From the NCBI RefSeq assembly GCF_027922425.1, contig NZ_BSFQ01000036.1, positions 1-64,000 on the forward strand: a DNA stretch of 64,000 nucleotides, read 5' to 3'. Position numbers and translations under genes: made by a program. The first letter of the stretch is position 1. Every line of letters starts with the position of its first letter. This document shows, one piece after another, positions 1 through 8,660 of this stretch. The notes under the pieces were generated by a model. That model ran no database searches. It was given only the letters and a program-made list of their open reading frames with translations, and was not told the DNA's origin. This DNA comes from Pseudonocardia halophobica. GTDB taxonomy: Bacteria; Actinomycetota; Actinomycetes; Mycobacteriales; Pseudonocardiaceae.

Positions 1-1356
1 CCCGGCGCCGGGGTCGTGGTGCCCGTCGCGGTCCTCGCGCACATCGGCAGCCAGGCCCGCTTCGAGCCCGAGCCGGGCTTCCGGCCGCAGTGGGCGCTCG
101 CGGTGGCCGGCGGTGCCGCGCTCGCGGCGCTGTTCCTGCTGGTCACGGCGGTCGCGGCCGCGTTCGCCTGGCGCCGCCGCGCGTTGGCCGTGCCCGAGCC
201 GGCCGCGCCCCGGCCGGGCTCGCTGGCCGCCGCCGTCGGCGGGTCGCTGGGCCGGTGGCCCACCCTGCTGCTCGGCAGCAGGCTCGCCCAGGCGGGCACC
301 CGGCGCGGCGTCCCGCCGGTGATCACGGTCTTGGCGGCCACGGCCGCGGTCGCCGGGATCGTCGCCACGGTGACGGTCGGGGCGAGCCTCGACCGGCTCG
401 TCGCGAACCCGGACCGGTGGGCGGGCGGCGCCGACATCACGATCGCCGACAGCCGGGAACCCGACGTCCTCGCGCTCGTCGAGGACCCGCGGGTCGCGGC
501 GCTGGCGATCACCGACACCTCGTACGCCCGGCTCGCCTCCGGCGACCCGCTCGGCATCGTCAGCATCACCGCCCGCAAGGGCGCCCCGCCCGTCGAGCTG
601 GTGTCCGGGCGACTGCCGGCCGCCCCGGACGAGGTCGCCGTCAACCCCCGGGTGGCCGCCGAGCGCGGGCTGTCCGCGGGGGAGTGGATCGACACGCTGG
701 GAACGGACGGCGCCCCGCACGCGATGACCGTCGTCGGGATCGCGGTGGTGCCCAACGAGAACCACGGCCCGCTCGGGCAGGACCTCCTCGCCACCGGCGA
801 CGGGCTGCTCGCGGTGAGCCCCGAGCGCAACCACCCGCTGCTCACCACGCACGTCTACGCCCGGCCCGGCACGGCCGCCGCGCTCGCCGCCGAGCTGGGC
901 GGCCGGCTCGAGCTGTCCCCGCCGACCGTGCCCGAGGCGATCCGCAACCTCGGCGACCTCGGCCGGCTGCCGGACGTGCTCGCGGTGGTGCTCGCCGTCG
1001 TCGCCGGGACGGGGCTGGCGCACTCGCTGCTGGTCGGCGCCCGGCGGCTGGCGCGCGAGATGGCCGTGTTCGCCGTGCTCGGGGCCACCCCGGGCCAGGT
1101 GCGGACCACGCTCGGCGTGCTGGCCGCGTCGACCGCGGTGCCCGCCGTGCTGCTGGGCGTGCCGGTCGGGCTCGGCGTGGCCCGGCTGTTCTGGTGGCAG
1201 GTGGCGTCGACGATCGGGGTCGGCGGCGACATCGACGTGCCGGTCGGGCCGATCGCGCTGCTCATCGCGGCGGTGCCGCTCGGGGCCGCCCTGGTCGCGG
1301 CGGTCCCGGCGCTGCGGGCCCGCACCCCCGCGGTCTCCTCGCTGGCGGCCCTCTGA
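1..1356 (+). CDS. FtsX-type ABC transporter permease (5' end outside window)
   Basis: The reading frame is open from the first base, so the gene starts upstream and only about 451 C-terminal residues are visible. It shows the usual FtsX layout: a TM segment, a basic loop, another TM (around 100-120), a long extracytoplasmic domain, then three TM segments near the C-terminus around a motif VLGATPGQVRTTLGVL. FtsX permeases work with an ATPase in lipid, peptide or lipoprotein export; no ATPase gene is visible here and it may lie upstream. The stop overlaps the next gene's ATG (TGATG), indicating translational coupling. The C-terminal half closely resembles that of the next gene (both carry IGSQARFEP), so the two are tandem paralogues. 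Confidence 0.85.
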   Translation, partial: PGAGVVVPVAVLAHIGSQARFEPEPGFRPQWALAVAGGAALAALFLLVTAVAAAFAWRRRALAVPEPAAPRPGSLAAAVGGSLGRWPTLLLGSRLAQAGTRRGVPPVITVLAATAAVAGIVATVTVGASLDRLVANPDRWAGGADITIADSREPDVLALVEDPRVAALAITDTSYARLASGDPLGIVSITARKGAPPVELVSGRLPAAPDEVAVNPRVAAERGLSAGEWIDTLGTDGAPHAMTVVGIAVVPNENHGPLGQDLLATGDGLLAVSPERNHPLLTTHVYARPGTAAALAAELGGRLELSPPTVPEAIRNLGDLGRLPDVLAVVLAVVAGTGLAHSLLVGARRLAREMAVFAVLGATPGQVRTTLGVLAASTAVPAVLLGVPVGLGVARLFWWQVASTIGVGGDIDVPVGPIALLIAAVPLGAALVAAVPALRARTPAVSSLAAL

Positions 1357-3737
1357 TGAGCGGGGCGGGCTGGCACGGGATGCGGGCCGTCGCCCGGGCG
1401 GAGCTGCGCTCGGGGTTCCGCGCGCTGCTCGTCCTCGGCCTGATCGCCGGTGTGGTCGGCGGGCTCCTGCTCGGTGCCGCCGTCGTCGCGGACCGCACCG
1501 GCAGCGCCTACCCGCGCCTCGTCGAGCGCACCGGGCTCGACGACGCCCGCGCCTACCTCCCCGCCGACCTCCCCGAGGTCACGGCCGGGTTCGCCGGGCT
1601 GCCCGGCGTCGAGGAGAGCTGGACCGCCTACGCGTGGATCGCGCAGATCGCCGGGCCCACCCTGCAGTACACCTCGGTGATCGCCGGCCCCGAGCGGCCG
1701 GACGACCTGGTCACGCCGGTGATCGTCGCCGGGCGCGCGCCGCGCGTCGAGGCGGCCGACGAGCTGCTCGTCGGCGAACCCCTCGCCGCCGCGGCCGGGC
1801 TGCGCGTGGGTGACCGGATCACGCTGAAGATGCTGACCCTGCGCCAGGTCGCGCGGTTCGACGTCGGGTTCGGCGAGCCGGAGGGTGCCACCCGGCGGAT
1901 GACGGTCGTCGGCATCGGGCGGATGCCGTCGTGGAACGGCCCCCTCGGCGACTCCATGTCGACGCCCGCCTTCGCCGCGCAGAACGCCGGCGCCGCGGGT
2001 GGTCGCTCGGGGTTCGCGCGGCTCGCCTACACCGGCGACGCGGCGGCCGACGCCGCGCTGCGGGACCGGTTCGTCGCCTCCCTCGCCCGCAGCTACCAGG
2101 GCCAGCCGCGGCCGTTGATCGTCGGCAACTACGTCCCGGAGATCCCGGTCTTCCCGACCACGGACGCCGATCCCGCGGTCGCCGCGGCCGAACGCGTGCT
2201 CGGCATCGGGCTGTGGGGGTTCGCCCTGGTCGTGGCGGTGGGCGGGTGCGTCGTCGTCGGGCAGGGGCTGGTGCGCCACCACGCCCGCGGCGCCGTCGAC
2301 CAGCGGGTGGAGAACGCCCTGGGCATGACGGTGGCCGAGCGCATCGGGGCCCGGGTGCTCGCCGCCGGCGTGGGCGCGGCCGCGGCGGCGGTCGTCACGG
2401 CCGGGATGACGCTGGCCGCCGGCGCCATCGAACCCATCGGCAGCCAGGCCCGCTTCGAGCCCGACACCGGCTTCCGGCCCGTCTGGGGCACGATCGCCGG
2501 CGGCGGCGCGGTCGTGCTGCTCTGCTTCCTCGCCCTCGCGGCCGGCAGCGCGGCGCTGGCCGGGCTCGAGGCCGTCGCCCGGCCGCCGGCCGGCCGGCAC
2601 CGGCCCGCCCGCTGGGCCGTGCGCTGGCCGCCGCTGTTCGTGGGGCTGCGGCTCGCCCTGCGCGGCCGCACGGTGCCCGGGACCATCGGCCTGCCCGCCG
2701 CGATCACGGCGACCGGCATCGCGGTGACGGTCGCCGGGATCGTCGCGTCGACCATGCTCGGCGCCAGCCTGCAGCGGCTCGTCGACACCCCCGCCCGGTA
2801 CGGGTTCACCTCCGACCTCACCATCGCCGACGCCCGCGAGCCGGACATGGCCGCGCTGGCCGCCGATCCCCGCGTCGCCGGGCTGACCGAGGTCGAGACC
2901 GGGCGCGTGACCATCGATCCGGCCCGGTCCCGGCAGATCGACGCCTACGCCCACGTGCTGCGCAAGGGCGACATCCCGGTCTCGCTGGTCGACGGCCGGC
3001 TGCCGGCGGTGCCGGGGGAGGTGGCCGTCGGGGCGCGGGTGGCGGTGCGCGAGCAGCTCGGCCTCGGCGACTCCGTCGAGGTCACCTCGTCGGACGGGCG
3101 CACGGCCCGGCTCACCGTGACCGGCGTGGCCGTCCCGCAGCCCGAACGCGGCGCGCCGCTCGGCGAGGGCCTGCTGATGACGCCGGACCAGCTGCGCGAG
3201 CTCTTCCGGCAGCCGCTGGCGTCGGCGCACGTCCTGGCCGCGCCGGGGCAGGCGGGCGCGCTCTACGGCGACCTCGCGCAACGGCTCGAGGTGCACCTGC
3301 CGGGCATGCCGCCGGAGATCGACACCCTCGCCGGCCTGCTCCGGCTGCCCGAGATCCTGGCGACGCTGCTCGCCGCCGTCGCCGTGGCGGGGCTGGTCCA
3401 CACGCTGATCAGCGCGGTCCGCCGGCACACCCGGGACGCCGCGCTGCTGTCCGTGCTGGGTGCGACGCCGGGGCAGGTGCGCGCCGCGCTCGGGGTCCTG
3501 GCCGGCACGACCGTGGTGCCCGGCGTCGCGTTCGGCGTGCTGCTCGGGCTGGGCGGCGGCCGGCTGCTGTGGTGGCAGGTGGCGAGCCAGACGGGCGTGG
3601 CGCCCGACGTCGCGGTGCCGGTGTGGCCGATCGCGCTGATCATCCCTGCGGTGCTGGTCGGGTCGCTGGTGCTCGGTGCGGTGCCGGCGGTGCGGATGGC
3701 CCGGGAGCCCGTCGCCGCCTCGCTCCGGGCCGGGTGA
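1356..3737 (+). CDS. FtsX-type ABC transporter permease, tandem paralogue
   Basis: A 793-aa membrane protein with an N-terminal TM (about residues 23-43), an extracytoplasmic domain, a central TM block, a second extracytoplasmic domain and C-terminal TMs around VLGATPGQVRAALGVL. This double-FtsX architecture is typical of large actinobacterial permeases of the MacB/FtsX superfamily. The ATG shares a base with the preceding stop, so the pair is probably translated together and may form a heterodimeric permease. The upstream partner is the same type of protein, so the pair arose by duplication. The substrate cannot be read from sequence. Confidence 0.85.
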   Translation: MSGAGWHGMRAVARAELRSGFRALLVLGLIAGVVGGLLLGAAVVADRTGSAYPRLVERTGLDDARAYLPADLPEVTAGFAGLPGVEESWTAYAWIAQIAGPTLQYTSVIAGPERPDDLVTPVIVAGRAPRVEAADELLVGEPLAAAAGLRVGDRITLKMLTLRQVARFDVGFGEPEGATRRMTVVGIGRMPSWNGPLGDSMSTPAFAAQNAGAAGGRSGFARLAYTGDAAADAALRDRFVASLARSYQGQPRPLIVGNYVPEIPVFPTTDADPAVAAAERVLGIGLWGFALVVAVGGCVVVGQGLVRHHARGAVDQRVENALGMTVAERIGARVLAAGVGAAAAAVVTAGMTLAAGAIEPIGSQARFEPDTGFRPVWGTIAGGGAVVLLCFLALAAGSAALAGLEAVARPPAGRHRPARWAVRWPPLFVGLRLALRGRTVPGTIGLPAAITATGIAVTVAGIVASTMLGASLQRLVDTPARYGFTSDLTIADAREPDMAALAADPRVAGLTEVETGRVTIDPARSRQIDAYAHVLRKGDIPVSLVDGRLPAVPGEVAVGARVAVREQLGLGDSVEVTSSDGRTARLTVTGVAVPQPERGAPLGEGLLMTPDQLRELFRQPLASAHVLAAPGQAGALYGDLAQRLEVHLPGMPPEIDTLAGLLRLPEILATLLAAVAVAGLVHTLISAVRRHTRDAALLSVLGATPGQVRAALGVLAGTTVVPGVAFGVLLGLGGGRLLWWQVASQTGVAPDVAVPVWPIALIIPAVLVGSLVLGAVPAVRMAREPVAASLRAG

Positions 3738-3787
3738 GTCCCCGGCCGCGGGCCGGATGCGCGGCTACGCCGCGAGCCGGTGCGCGG

Positions 3788-4186
3788 CTACGCCGCGGTG
3801 CTGATCCGGTTCCAGAGGTCGAGCAGCACGGGGGCGCCGAGCTCCTCCTTGTGCAGGTAACCCGCGATACCGGGACCGCCGGGGTCGATCCGCAGGTCCT
3901 CGAGACGGTAGGTCGAGCACAGCACGGTCCGGGTGCCCGGCGCGGCGGCGGAGACCCGCGCGGCCGCCTCGGCGCCGTCGATACCGGGCAGGTTGACGTC
4001 CATCAGCACGAGGTCCGGGTGCATCTCGGCGACGGCGTCGACGGCGGCCTCGCCGGTCTCCGCGACGCCCGCGATCTCCCACCCGGGCATCCGCCGGATG
4101 ACCGCGGCGGCGGCGAACCGGAACGGCCGGTGGTCGTCCACCACCAGCACGCGCACCCGCGCCGTCGACGCGGCTCGTTGCTCCAT
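3788..4186 (-). CDS. Stand-alone response-regulator receiver domain protein
   Basis: A 132-aa CheY-like protein. The acidic pair D17-D18, the phosphoacceptor D63 (in LVLMDVNLPG), S91/T92 and the conserved K113 are all present, so it should be phosphorylatable. There is no output domain: the protein ends about 20 residues after the switch lysine, where NarL-type relatives would carry a linker and HTH. No histidine kinase lies nearby. I chose the ATG at 4186 because it gives a normal receiver N-terminus; longer in-frame starts add only low-complexity sequence. It could be a truncated NarL-type regulator or a true single-domain regulator. Confidence 0.8.
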   Translation of the reverse strand: MEQRAASTARVRVLVVDDHRPFRFAAAAVIRRMPGWEIAGVAETGEAAVDAVAEMHPDLVLMDVNLPGIDGAEAAARVSAAAPGTRTVLCSTYRLEDLRIDPGGPGIAGYLHKEELGAPVLLDLWNRISTAA

Positions 4187-4421
4187 GCGGGACAGTGTGC
4201 CCCGCCTGCGTCCGGTCCGCCGAGGATGCGGCCCGGTGGCCGCCCGGGGTGTCCACCGCCTGGAGTGACTGTGGTGCTGGCCCCACCCCTGTTCACGGGT
4301 TGAACCCCTCGTCGCCGCGGGCCCCGCGGCGGGACAGTTCCCCTCGTCATCCACCGGGCCGGTCACGGCCCCCGGGCGAGGGCCGACGGGCCCGGACCGC
4401 CACATCCCGAGAGGACCACCC

Positions 4422-6185
4422 ATGACCGGCACCATCGCCCGAGCCGCCGCCGCCGTCGCCGTCGCGGCCTCGGTCACCCTCGCCACGGCGGGCACCGCCC
4501 TGGCCGCCGAGCCGGGCGCGCCGCCCGGCCCCGGGGCGTCGCCCCAGCAGGCCACGCCGACCGAGAAGGCCGCCGCCGAGGTACGCCCGGCGATCGTTTA
4601 CCTCACCGAGACCTTCACCGCCTACGTCGGTGACGGCACCGGCCTGTACTACAACAACGGCCAGCCGCTCACGCTCAACGCCACCTGCACCGGTTTCGGC
4701 GTGAACCCGCAGGGCTACATCGCGACCGCCGGCCACTGCGTCGACACGACCAGCCCCGACGGCGTCCGCGCGGACTTCATCGCCATGGTCGCGCAGGACC
4801 TCGCCGCCCGCACGCCCGGTGTGACCGTGCAGGACGCCATGACCTACGGCATGGCGAACTGGACCGTGGAGGGCCAGGCCAAGGGCTCGCCGATCGACGC
4901 GCAGTACTCGGCCGTGATCGGCTCCGGCACCGGCAGCGGCACCAAGGGCGAGGTCGTGCCGGCCCGCCTCGTCGACTTCCGCCCGCCGGCCCAGGGCGAC
5001 GTCGCGCTGCTGAAGATCGAGAGCTCGGACCTGCCGTCCGTGCAGCTCGGGACCGACACGGACGCGGCCATCGGCACCCCGGTGCTGTCGATCGGCTACC
5101 CGGCCGCCGCCGACGCCGTCACCGACACGACCCTCGAGCCGTCCAACAAGGACGGCCAGATCAGCACCAAGCGCACCATGGGCAGCGTCCCGTACTACGA
5201 GACCTCCGCCTCCCTCTCGCCCGGCATGAGCGGCGGCCCGACCGTCGACATGGACGGCGACGTCCTGGGCATCAACAGCGCCCACCTGCCCAACGACCAG
5301 GCCTTCAACTTCATCGCCCCGGCGGGCGGGCTGAACGAGCTGCTGGCGCGCAACGGCGTGCAGAACCAGCTGGGCCCCAACGACACCCTCTACCGTGACG
5401 CGCTCGCGAACTACTACGCCGGCCACTACACCGACGCGATCGCGGGCTTCGAGCGGCTGCTGCTCGTCGACCCCGACCACGGGCAGGCGCAGCAGTTCAA
5501 GACCGAGGCCGCGAAGGCCAAGGAGCGCTTCGGCGACACCCCGGTCGTCCCGGTCGCGCAGCAGAGCGACGACACCGGCCCGTGGGGTCTCGCCCCGTGG
5601 CTGTTCTGGACGATCGTCGGCGGTGCGGCCGCGCTGGTCGTGGGCGGGATCGCGCTGCTGGTGGCGATGCTCCGCCGGCGCAAGGGCCGCGGCGAGGGCG
5701 TCGTGGCGGACATCCCGGCCCCGCGCGACCCGCGCCTCGACGGCTACGCGGACTGGACGTCCGGCGCGCAGGCCCCGCGCATGCCGCAGGCACCGTGGGG
5801 GAGCACGCCGATGCCCCAGCCGGCCCGGCAGGCCCCGCAGGCGCCGGCCTGGCAGCAGCCGGCCCGGCCCACCGGACCGACCGGTCCTGCCGACGGCCCG
5901 ACCACGGTCGTCACCCCGGCCGACATCATGGCCTCGCAGCGCCCCGCGCCGGCCGCCCCGTTCGTGAGCCCCGGTGCGCCGGTCACGCCGGTCACCCCGC
6001 AGCCCCCGGCGGCCCCCACGCCGCCGCCGGCCCCGGCCGCCCAGCCGGTCAACGGGTCGGGTGAGGAGGCCGCCGCGCCCACCGCGGTCGTCTCGATCCC
6101 GAAGGCCGGGAGCTGCACGAACTGCGGCTCGACCGTCACCCCCGGCGCGGTCTTCTGCGCCACCTGCGGGACCCGCCAGAGCTGA
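4422..6185 (+). CDS. Secreted, membrane-anchored trypsin-like serine protease with C-terminal zinc ribbon
   Basis: A 587-aa protein with a signal peptide (cleavage near A28-A29), then a chymotrypsin-fold domain with H105 (TAGHCV), D193 (GDVALLKIE) and S270 (SPGMSGGP), so the triad is intact. Residues about 320-370 form a TPR-like helical stretch. A TM segment lies at about 391-416, followed by RRR and a Pro/Ala/Gln-rich cytoplasmic tail. The tail ends in a four-cysteine zinc ribbon (C565, C568, C579, C582). The protease therefore faces outside and the ribbon the cytoplasm, suggesting a sensor or regulated protease. A GAGAGG ribosome site precedes the ATG. It stands alone, with a strong terminator downstream. 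Confidence 0.85.
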   Translation: MTGTIARAAAAVAVAASVTLATAGTALAAEPGAPPGPGASPQQATPTEKAAAEVRPAIVYLTETFTAYVGDGTGLYYNNGQPLTLNATCTGFGVNPQGYIATAGHCVDTTSPDGVRADFIAMVAQDLAARTPGVTVQDAMTYGMANWTVEGQAKGSPIDAQYSAVIGSGTGSGTKGEVVPARLVDFRPPAQGDVALLKIESSDLPSVQLGTDTDAAIGTPVLSIGYPAAADAVTDTTLEPSNKDGQISTKRTMGSVPYYETSASLSPGMSGGPTVDMDGDVLGINSAHLPNDQAFNFIAPAGGLNELLARNGVQNQLGPNDTLYRDALANYYAGHYTDAIAGFERLLLVDPDHGQAQQFKTEAAKAKERFGDTPVVPVAQQSDDTGPWGLAPWLFWTIVGGAAALVVGGIALLVAMLRRRKGRGEGVVADIPAPRDPRLDGYADWTSGAQAPRMPQAPWGSTPMPQPARQAPQAPAWQQPARPTGPTGPADGPTTVVTPADIMASQRPAPAAPFVSPGAPVTPVTPQPPAAPTPPPAPAAQPVNGSGEEAAAPTAVVSIPKAGSCTNCGSTVTPGAVFCATCGTRQS

Positions 6186-6215
6186 CCCCGCAGCACGGAC
6201 CCGCTGCACCGACCC

Positions 6216-6247
6216 GAGGGCCGGCCCGGACATCCGGGCCGGCCCTC
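6216..6247 (+). terminator. Intrinsic-type hairpin after the serine protease gene
   Basis: A perfect 14-bp GC stem (arms 6216-6229 and 6234-6247) with loop ACAT, 30 bases past the stop. There is no T-run, as is usual for actinomycete terminators. Confidence 0.75.
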
Positions 6248-6358
6248 CGGTCGTCCGGCGAAAAAAATCTTCCGCGGCCGTGTCGAAAAGGCGGGTGCCT
6301 CTCCGACCACTCCGAGAGCGGCGCCCACGAGGGCGCCCCGGATGCGGGAGGAACCGCC

Positions 6359-6925
6359 GTGCGCACCCTGATCCACTTCGTCCACACCTCGCTCGACGGC
6401 CGCATCCAGGGCCCGCAGGGCGAGTTCGACTGGCCCGAGATGGGCCCGGAGCTGTCGGCCTACTCGATCGAGCTGAACGACCAGCTGGACACGCTGCTCT
6501 ACGGCCGTCGGGTCTGGGAGATGATGGCCGCCTACTGGCCGAACGCCGACAAGGTCTCCGACCACCCGCACGACCGGGCGTACGCGCCGCGGTGGCGGGC
6601 CACGGACAAGGTCGTGGTGTCCCGCACCCTCGAGCGGGTCGACGCCGAGAACACCACCCTGATCCGGGACGACGTGCTCGCCGAGGTGGCGGCGCTGAAG
6701 GAGCGCCCCGGCAAGGACATCGTGCTGATGGGCGGGGCGGCCCTCGCGGGTTCGCTGGCCGCGGCGGGCCTGGTCGACGAGGTGCGGATCTGCCTGCACC
6801 CGGTCGTCCTCGGCGGACCGCACGCGGTGCTGGACACCGGCGGCACCCGACTCGCCTTCGACCTCGTCGGCACCCGGGTGTTCGACGGCCGCGTGGTCGA
6901 GACGACCTACCGCACGCGGCGGTGA
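6359..6925 (+). CDS. RibD C-terminal/dihydrofolate-reductase-fold family protein
   Basis: A 188-aa protein matching the RibD_C family of small DHFR-fold oxidoreductases: start MRTLIHFVHTSLDGRI, a nucleotide-binding strand near LLYGRRVWEMM, then IVLMGGAALAGSLAAAGLVDE and the C-terminal LVDEVRI..HPVVLGG pattern. Many such proteins are general NADPH-dependent reductases of unknown substrate, not riboflavin enzymes, and there are no rib genes here. The GTG start is preceded by GGGAGGA at good spacing. It is a single gene between a terminator and degraded gene remnants. Confidence 0.8.
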   Translation: MRTLIHFVHTSLDGRIQGPQGEFDWPEMGPELSAYSIELNDQLDTLLYGRRVWEMMAAYWPNADKVSDHPHDRAYAPRWRATDKVVVSRTLERVDAENTTLIRDDVLAEVAALKERPGKDIVLMGGAALAGSLAAAGLVDEVRICLHPVVLGGPHAVLDTGGTRLAFDLVGTRVFDGRVVETTYRTRR

Positions 6926-6950
6926 CCGTCGACCCCCCTGGTCAGGTCCG

Positions 6951-7100
6951 ACCGCCGCGATCCTCGCCTCGCTGCCCGTCGACACCCGGGGACGCGCGGT
7001 CGTCGAGGTCCCGACGGCGGAGGACCGGCAGGAGCTCGCGGGCCTGCCGGGCGTCGAGGTCCGGTGGGTCGTCCGCGACGACCCCGCAGCCACGCCCGGC
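6951..7100 (+). pseudogene. Remnant of a siderophore-interacting protein (SIP domain C-terminal part)
   Basis: In frame 3 the stretch translates to AAILASLPVDTRGRAVVEV followed by PTAEDRQELAGLPGVEVRWV. This matches the C-terminal NAD(P)-binding half of siderophore-interacting/ferric-reductase (FAD_binding_9-SIP) proteins. The flavin-binding N-terminal part and the conserved DETALPAI motif before the match are missing, and there is no start codon or ribosome site. I read it as a decayed gene fragment joined to the following DUF899 remnant. Confidence 0.55.
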
Positions 7101-7110
7101 CGGGAACCGG

Positions 7111-7240
7111 ATCACGCTCCCCGGCCGCCCGCCCGTCGTCGGTCCGGGGACCTGGCAGGCCGCCCGGGACGAGCTCCTGGTCCGCGAGAAGGCCCACACC
7201 CGCGCGGGCGACGCCCTCGCCGCGGCCCGCCGCCGTGCCC
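7111..7240 (+). pseudogene. Remnant of a DUF899 (thioredoxin-like) protein N-terminus
   Basis: In frame 1 the sequence reads LPGRPPVVGPGTWQAARDEL then LVREKAHTRAGDALAAARRR. This is the characteristic start of DUF899 family proteins, which normally run over 200 residues and continue with LPMV after the arginine run. Here homology stops at ARRR and the frame runs into the 3' end of the opposing methyltransferase gene. It sits in a different frame from the SIP remnant just upstream, so at least one deletion or rearrangement joined them. Confidence 0.6.
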
Positions 7241-7259
7241 GGAACGAGGGTTCCCGGGC

Positions 7260-7979
7260 CTACGAGGCGCGGGCGTCGGGCTCCGGCGGGCGATGCCCGG
7301 GCCGCCGATCGGGCCGGGAATGCTCGGAGCGGTGATCAGGGCGGTGCTCGGTGCGCTGGTGCGCCGGATGCGGCCGGCGGGCGACGAGGACCGTCGCCGG
7401 CGGGAGGTTGCGCCAGACGACCGGCATCGCCTCGACCTCGGCGAAGCGGGCCGCGAAGGCCCGGCGCAGCTCGCGCGCCCGGTTCGGCAGCGCGGTGCGG
7501 GTGAGGACGGCGGTCGCCATCCCGTCGGGGGTGAGGGCGGCTGCGATCGCGTCGAGCACGGCGTCGCGCCGGTGGGCGGGCAGGAGCGTCCACGGCAGCG
7601 ACGTCACGACCGCCTCGGCGCGTGTGATGCCGGCGTCGGCGAGCAGCGCCGGGAGCCGCTCCGCGTCGCCCTGCCGGACGTCGACGCCGGGCAGGTGCGC
7701 GGCGAGGTGCCGGGCGAGCACCTCGTCCAGCTCGACCGCCAGCAGTCGCGATCCCGCCGGCAGCCGCTCGTGGATCTGCCGGGTGAGCGCCCCGGTGCCC
7801 GCGCCCAGCTCGACGACGGTCGGGGTGCCCGAGTCGGGCAGCAGGCGGGCGAGCTGCGCGGCGAGCGCGCGGCCGGACGGCGCCGGGGAGCCGAACAGGT
7901 GCGGGCGGCGGATCGCCCGGCAGAGGAAGGCCCAGCCGGCGCGGTCGTGGACGCGGCCGGACGAGATCCGGGAGGTCAT
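7260..7979 (-). CDS. SAM-dependent methyltransferase, PmtA-like
   Basis: A 239-aa class I methyltransferase. Motif I is VVELGAGTGALT, the acidic strand-2 residue follows in LLAVELDEV, motif II is QGDAERLP, and the active-site-like motif is VVTSLPWTLL. The C-terminal NLPPATVLVARR resembles phospholipid N-methyltransferases of the PmtA type and is also reminiscent of KsgA/Erm proteins. The tail after residue about 210 is His/Arg/Pro-rich and probably disordered. I chose the ATG at 7979; a GTG a few codons upstream is possible. It converges on the DUF899 remnant, and its open frame looks intact despite the decayed surroundings. Confidence 0.7.
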   Translation of the reverse strand: MTSRISSGRVHDRAGWAFLCRAIRRPHLFGSPAPSGRALAAQLARLLPDSGTPTVVELGAGTGALTRQIHERLPAGSRLLAVELDEVLARHLAAHLPGVDVRQGDAERLPALLADAGITRAEAVVTSLPWTLLPAHRRDAVLDAIAAALTPDGMATAVLTRTALPNRARELRRAFAARFAEVEAMPVVWRNLPPATVLVARRPHPAHQRTEHRPDHRSEHSRPDRRPGHRPPEPDARAS

Positions 7980-8103
7980 GCGCGCAAAATGCACCATCCG
8001 CGGCGTTCCCGCAGCGCGGAGGGCGGAACGATCACCTGTTCTGCACATAGACACTCCGGCGCCGAGACCAGGACAATGACCAGCGGGGACAGCCGGCGCA
8101 TGA

Positions 8104-8310
8104 TCACTCGGGCCGTCCCTGGGCCGTCCGAGCCTGCTCAGAGGCCTCCTGGCCCGTGCTCCACGCCGCGTCGACGGCCTTCCGCGTCCGGTCCTCCGAC
8201 CCCGGCAGGAGGTGCCCGTACGTCGTGAGCACGAGTGTCGTGTTGTCGTTCCCGAGCCGCTCGGCAACGGCCACCACGGATTCACCCGCAACAGCGGCAC
8301 GCTCGCGTGG
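8104..8310 (-). pseudogene. C-terminal remnant of a tyrosine recombinase/phage-type integrase
   Basis: The minus strand reads GESVVAVAERLGNDNTTLVL then TTYGHLLPGSEDRTRKAVDA, matching the end of actinobacterial ICE/phage integrases, including the nucleophilic tyrosine in TTYGHLL. The family has a histidine in RLGHxN and this copy has Asn, so a catalytic residue is lost. The R-H-x-x-R box and everything upstream are absent. It is therefore an inactive remnant, marking an old insertion by an integrative element or phage. Confidence 0.7.
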
Positions 8311-8660
8311 TGATGAGGTAGTACGTGCTGAGGGGATGCGGGACCTGGCCGAGGACCTCGGCAGATGTTGAGGAGCCGATGAGCGGCTGGCCCGTCTGGA
8401 GAGAGTCGACCGATTGACGTCGTGGACCGGTGGACCCACGACGTCCCCACTGCCTGTCGATCCGGGCAACTGGCCACGCTGACCACCCGGGCTCGGGCAA
8501 TACGTAGTTGTACGCATACGCCCCAATCGGGCAGGACAGGACAAACCTGCATCAAAGAGGCACTTCTTCTGGTTCGCCAGCGTGACGATCACATGACCTG
8601 GAGCGAACACTCTGACGCGCTCGCAGACGCGAGTCGCAGTCCTCAATGGAGAGGTCGTCC
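8311..8660. other. Non-coding or degraded stretch before the secreted-protein gene
   Basis: About 350 bases with no convincing gene on either strand. Base composition is less GC-rich than the neighbours (for example around 8500-8600), which suits foreign or decayed DNA. The promoter of the next gene should lie here, but I cannot pick a confident -10/-35 pair. The gene's ribosome site GGAGAGG is at about 8648-8654. Confidence 0.4.

Noticed and set aside
855..3428. 857-codon open frame on the minus strand over the FtsX genes
   Set aside because: Composition is Gly/Arg/Asp-biased and no family is recognised, whereas the plus strand encodes well-formed FtsX permeases.
7260..7979. Erm-type rRNA adenine dimethyltransferase (antibiotic resistance)
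   Set aside because: Motif I and the SLPW motif are only generally similar; the NPPY-type motif of Erm/KsgA is replaced by SLPW and the C-terminus is like PmtA-type phospholipid methyltransferases.
8282..8500. Possible 72-aa protein on the minus strand
   Set aside because: Overlaps the integrase remnant region, has no ribosome site or recognisable motif, and the area is decayed.
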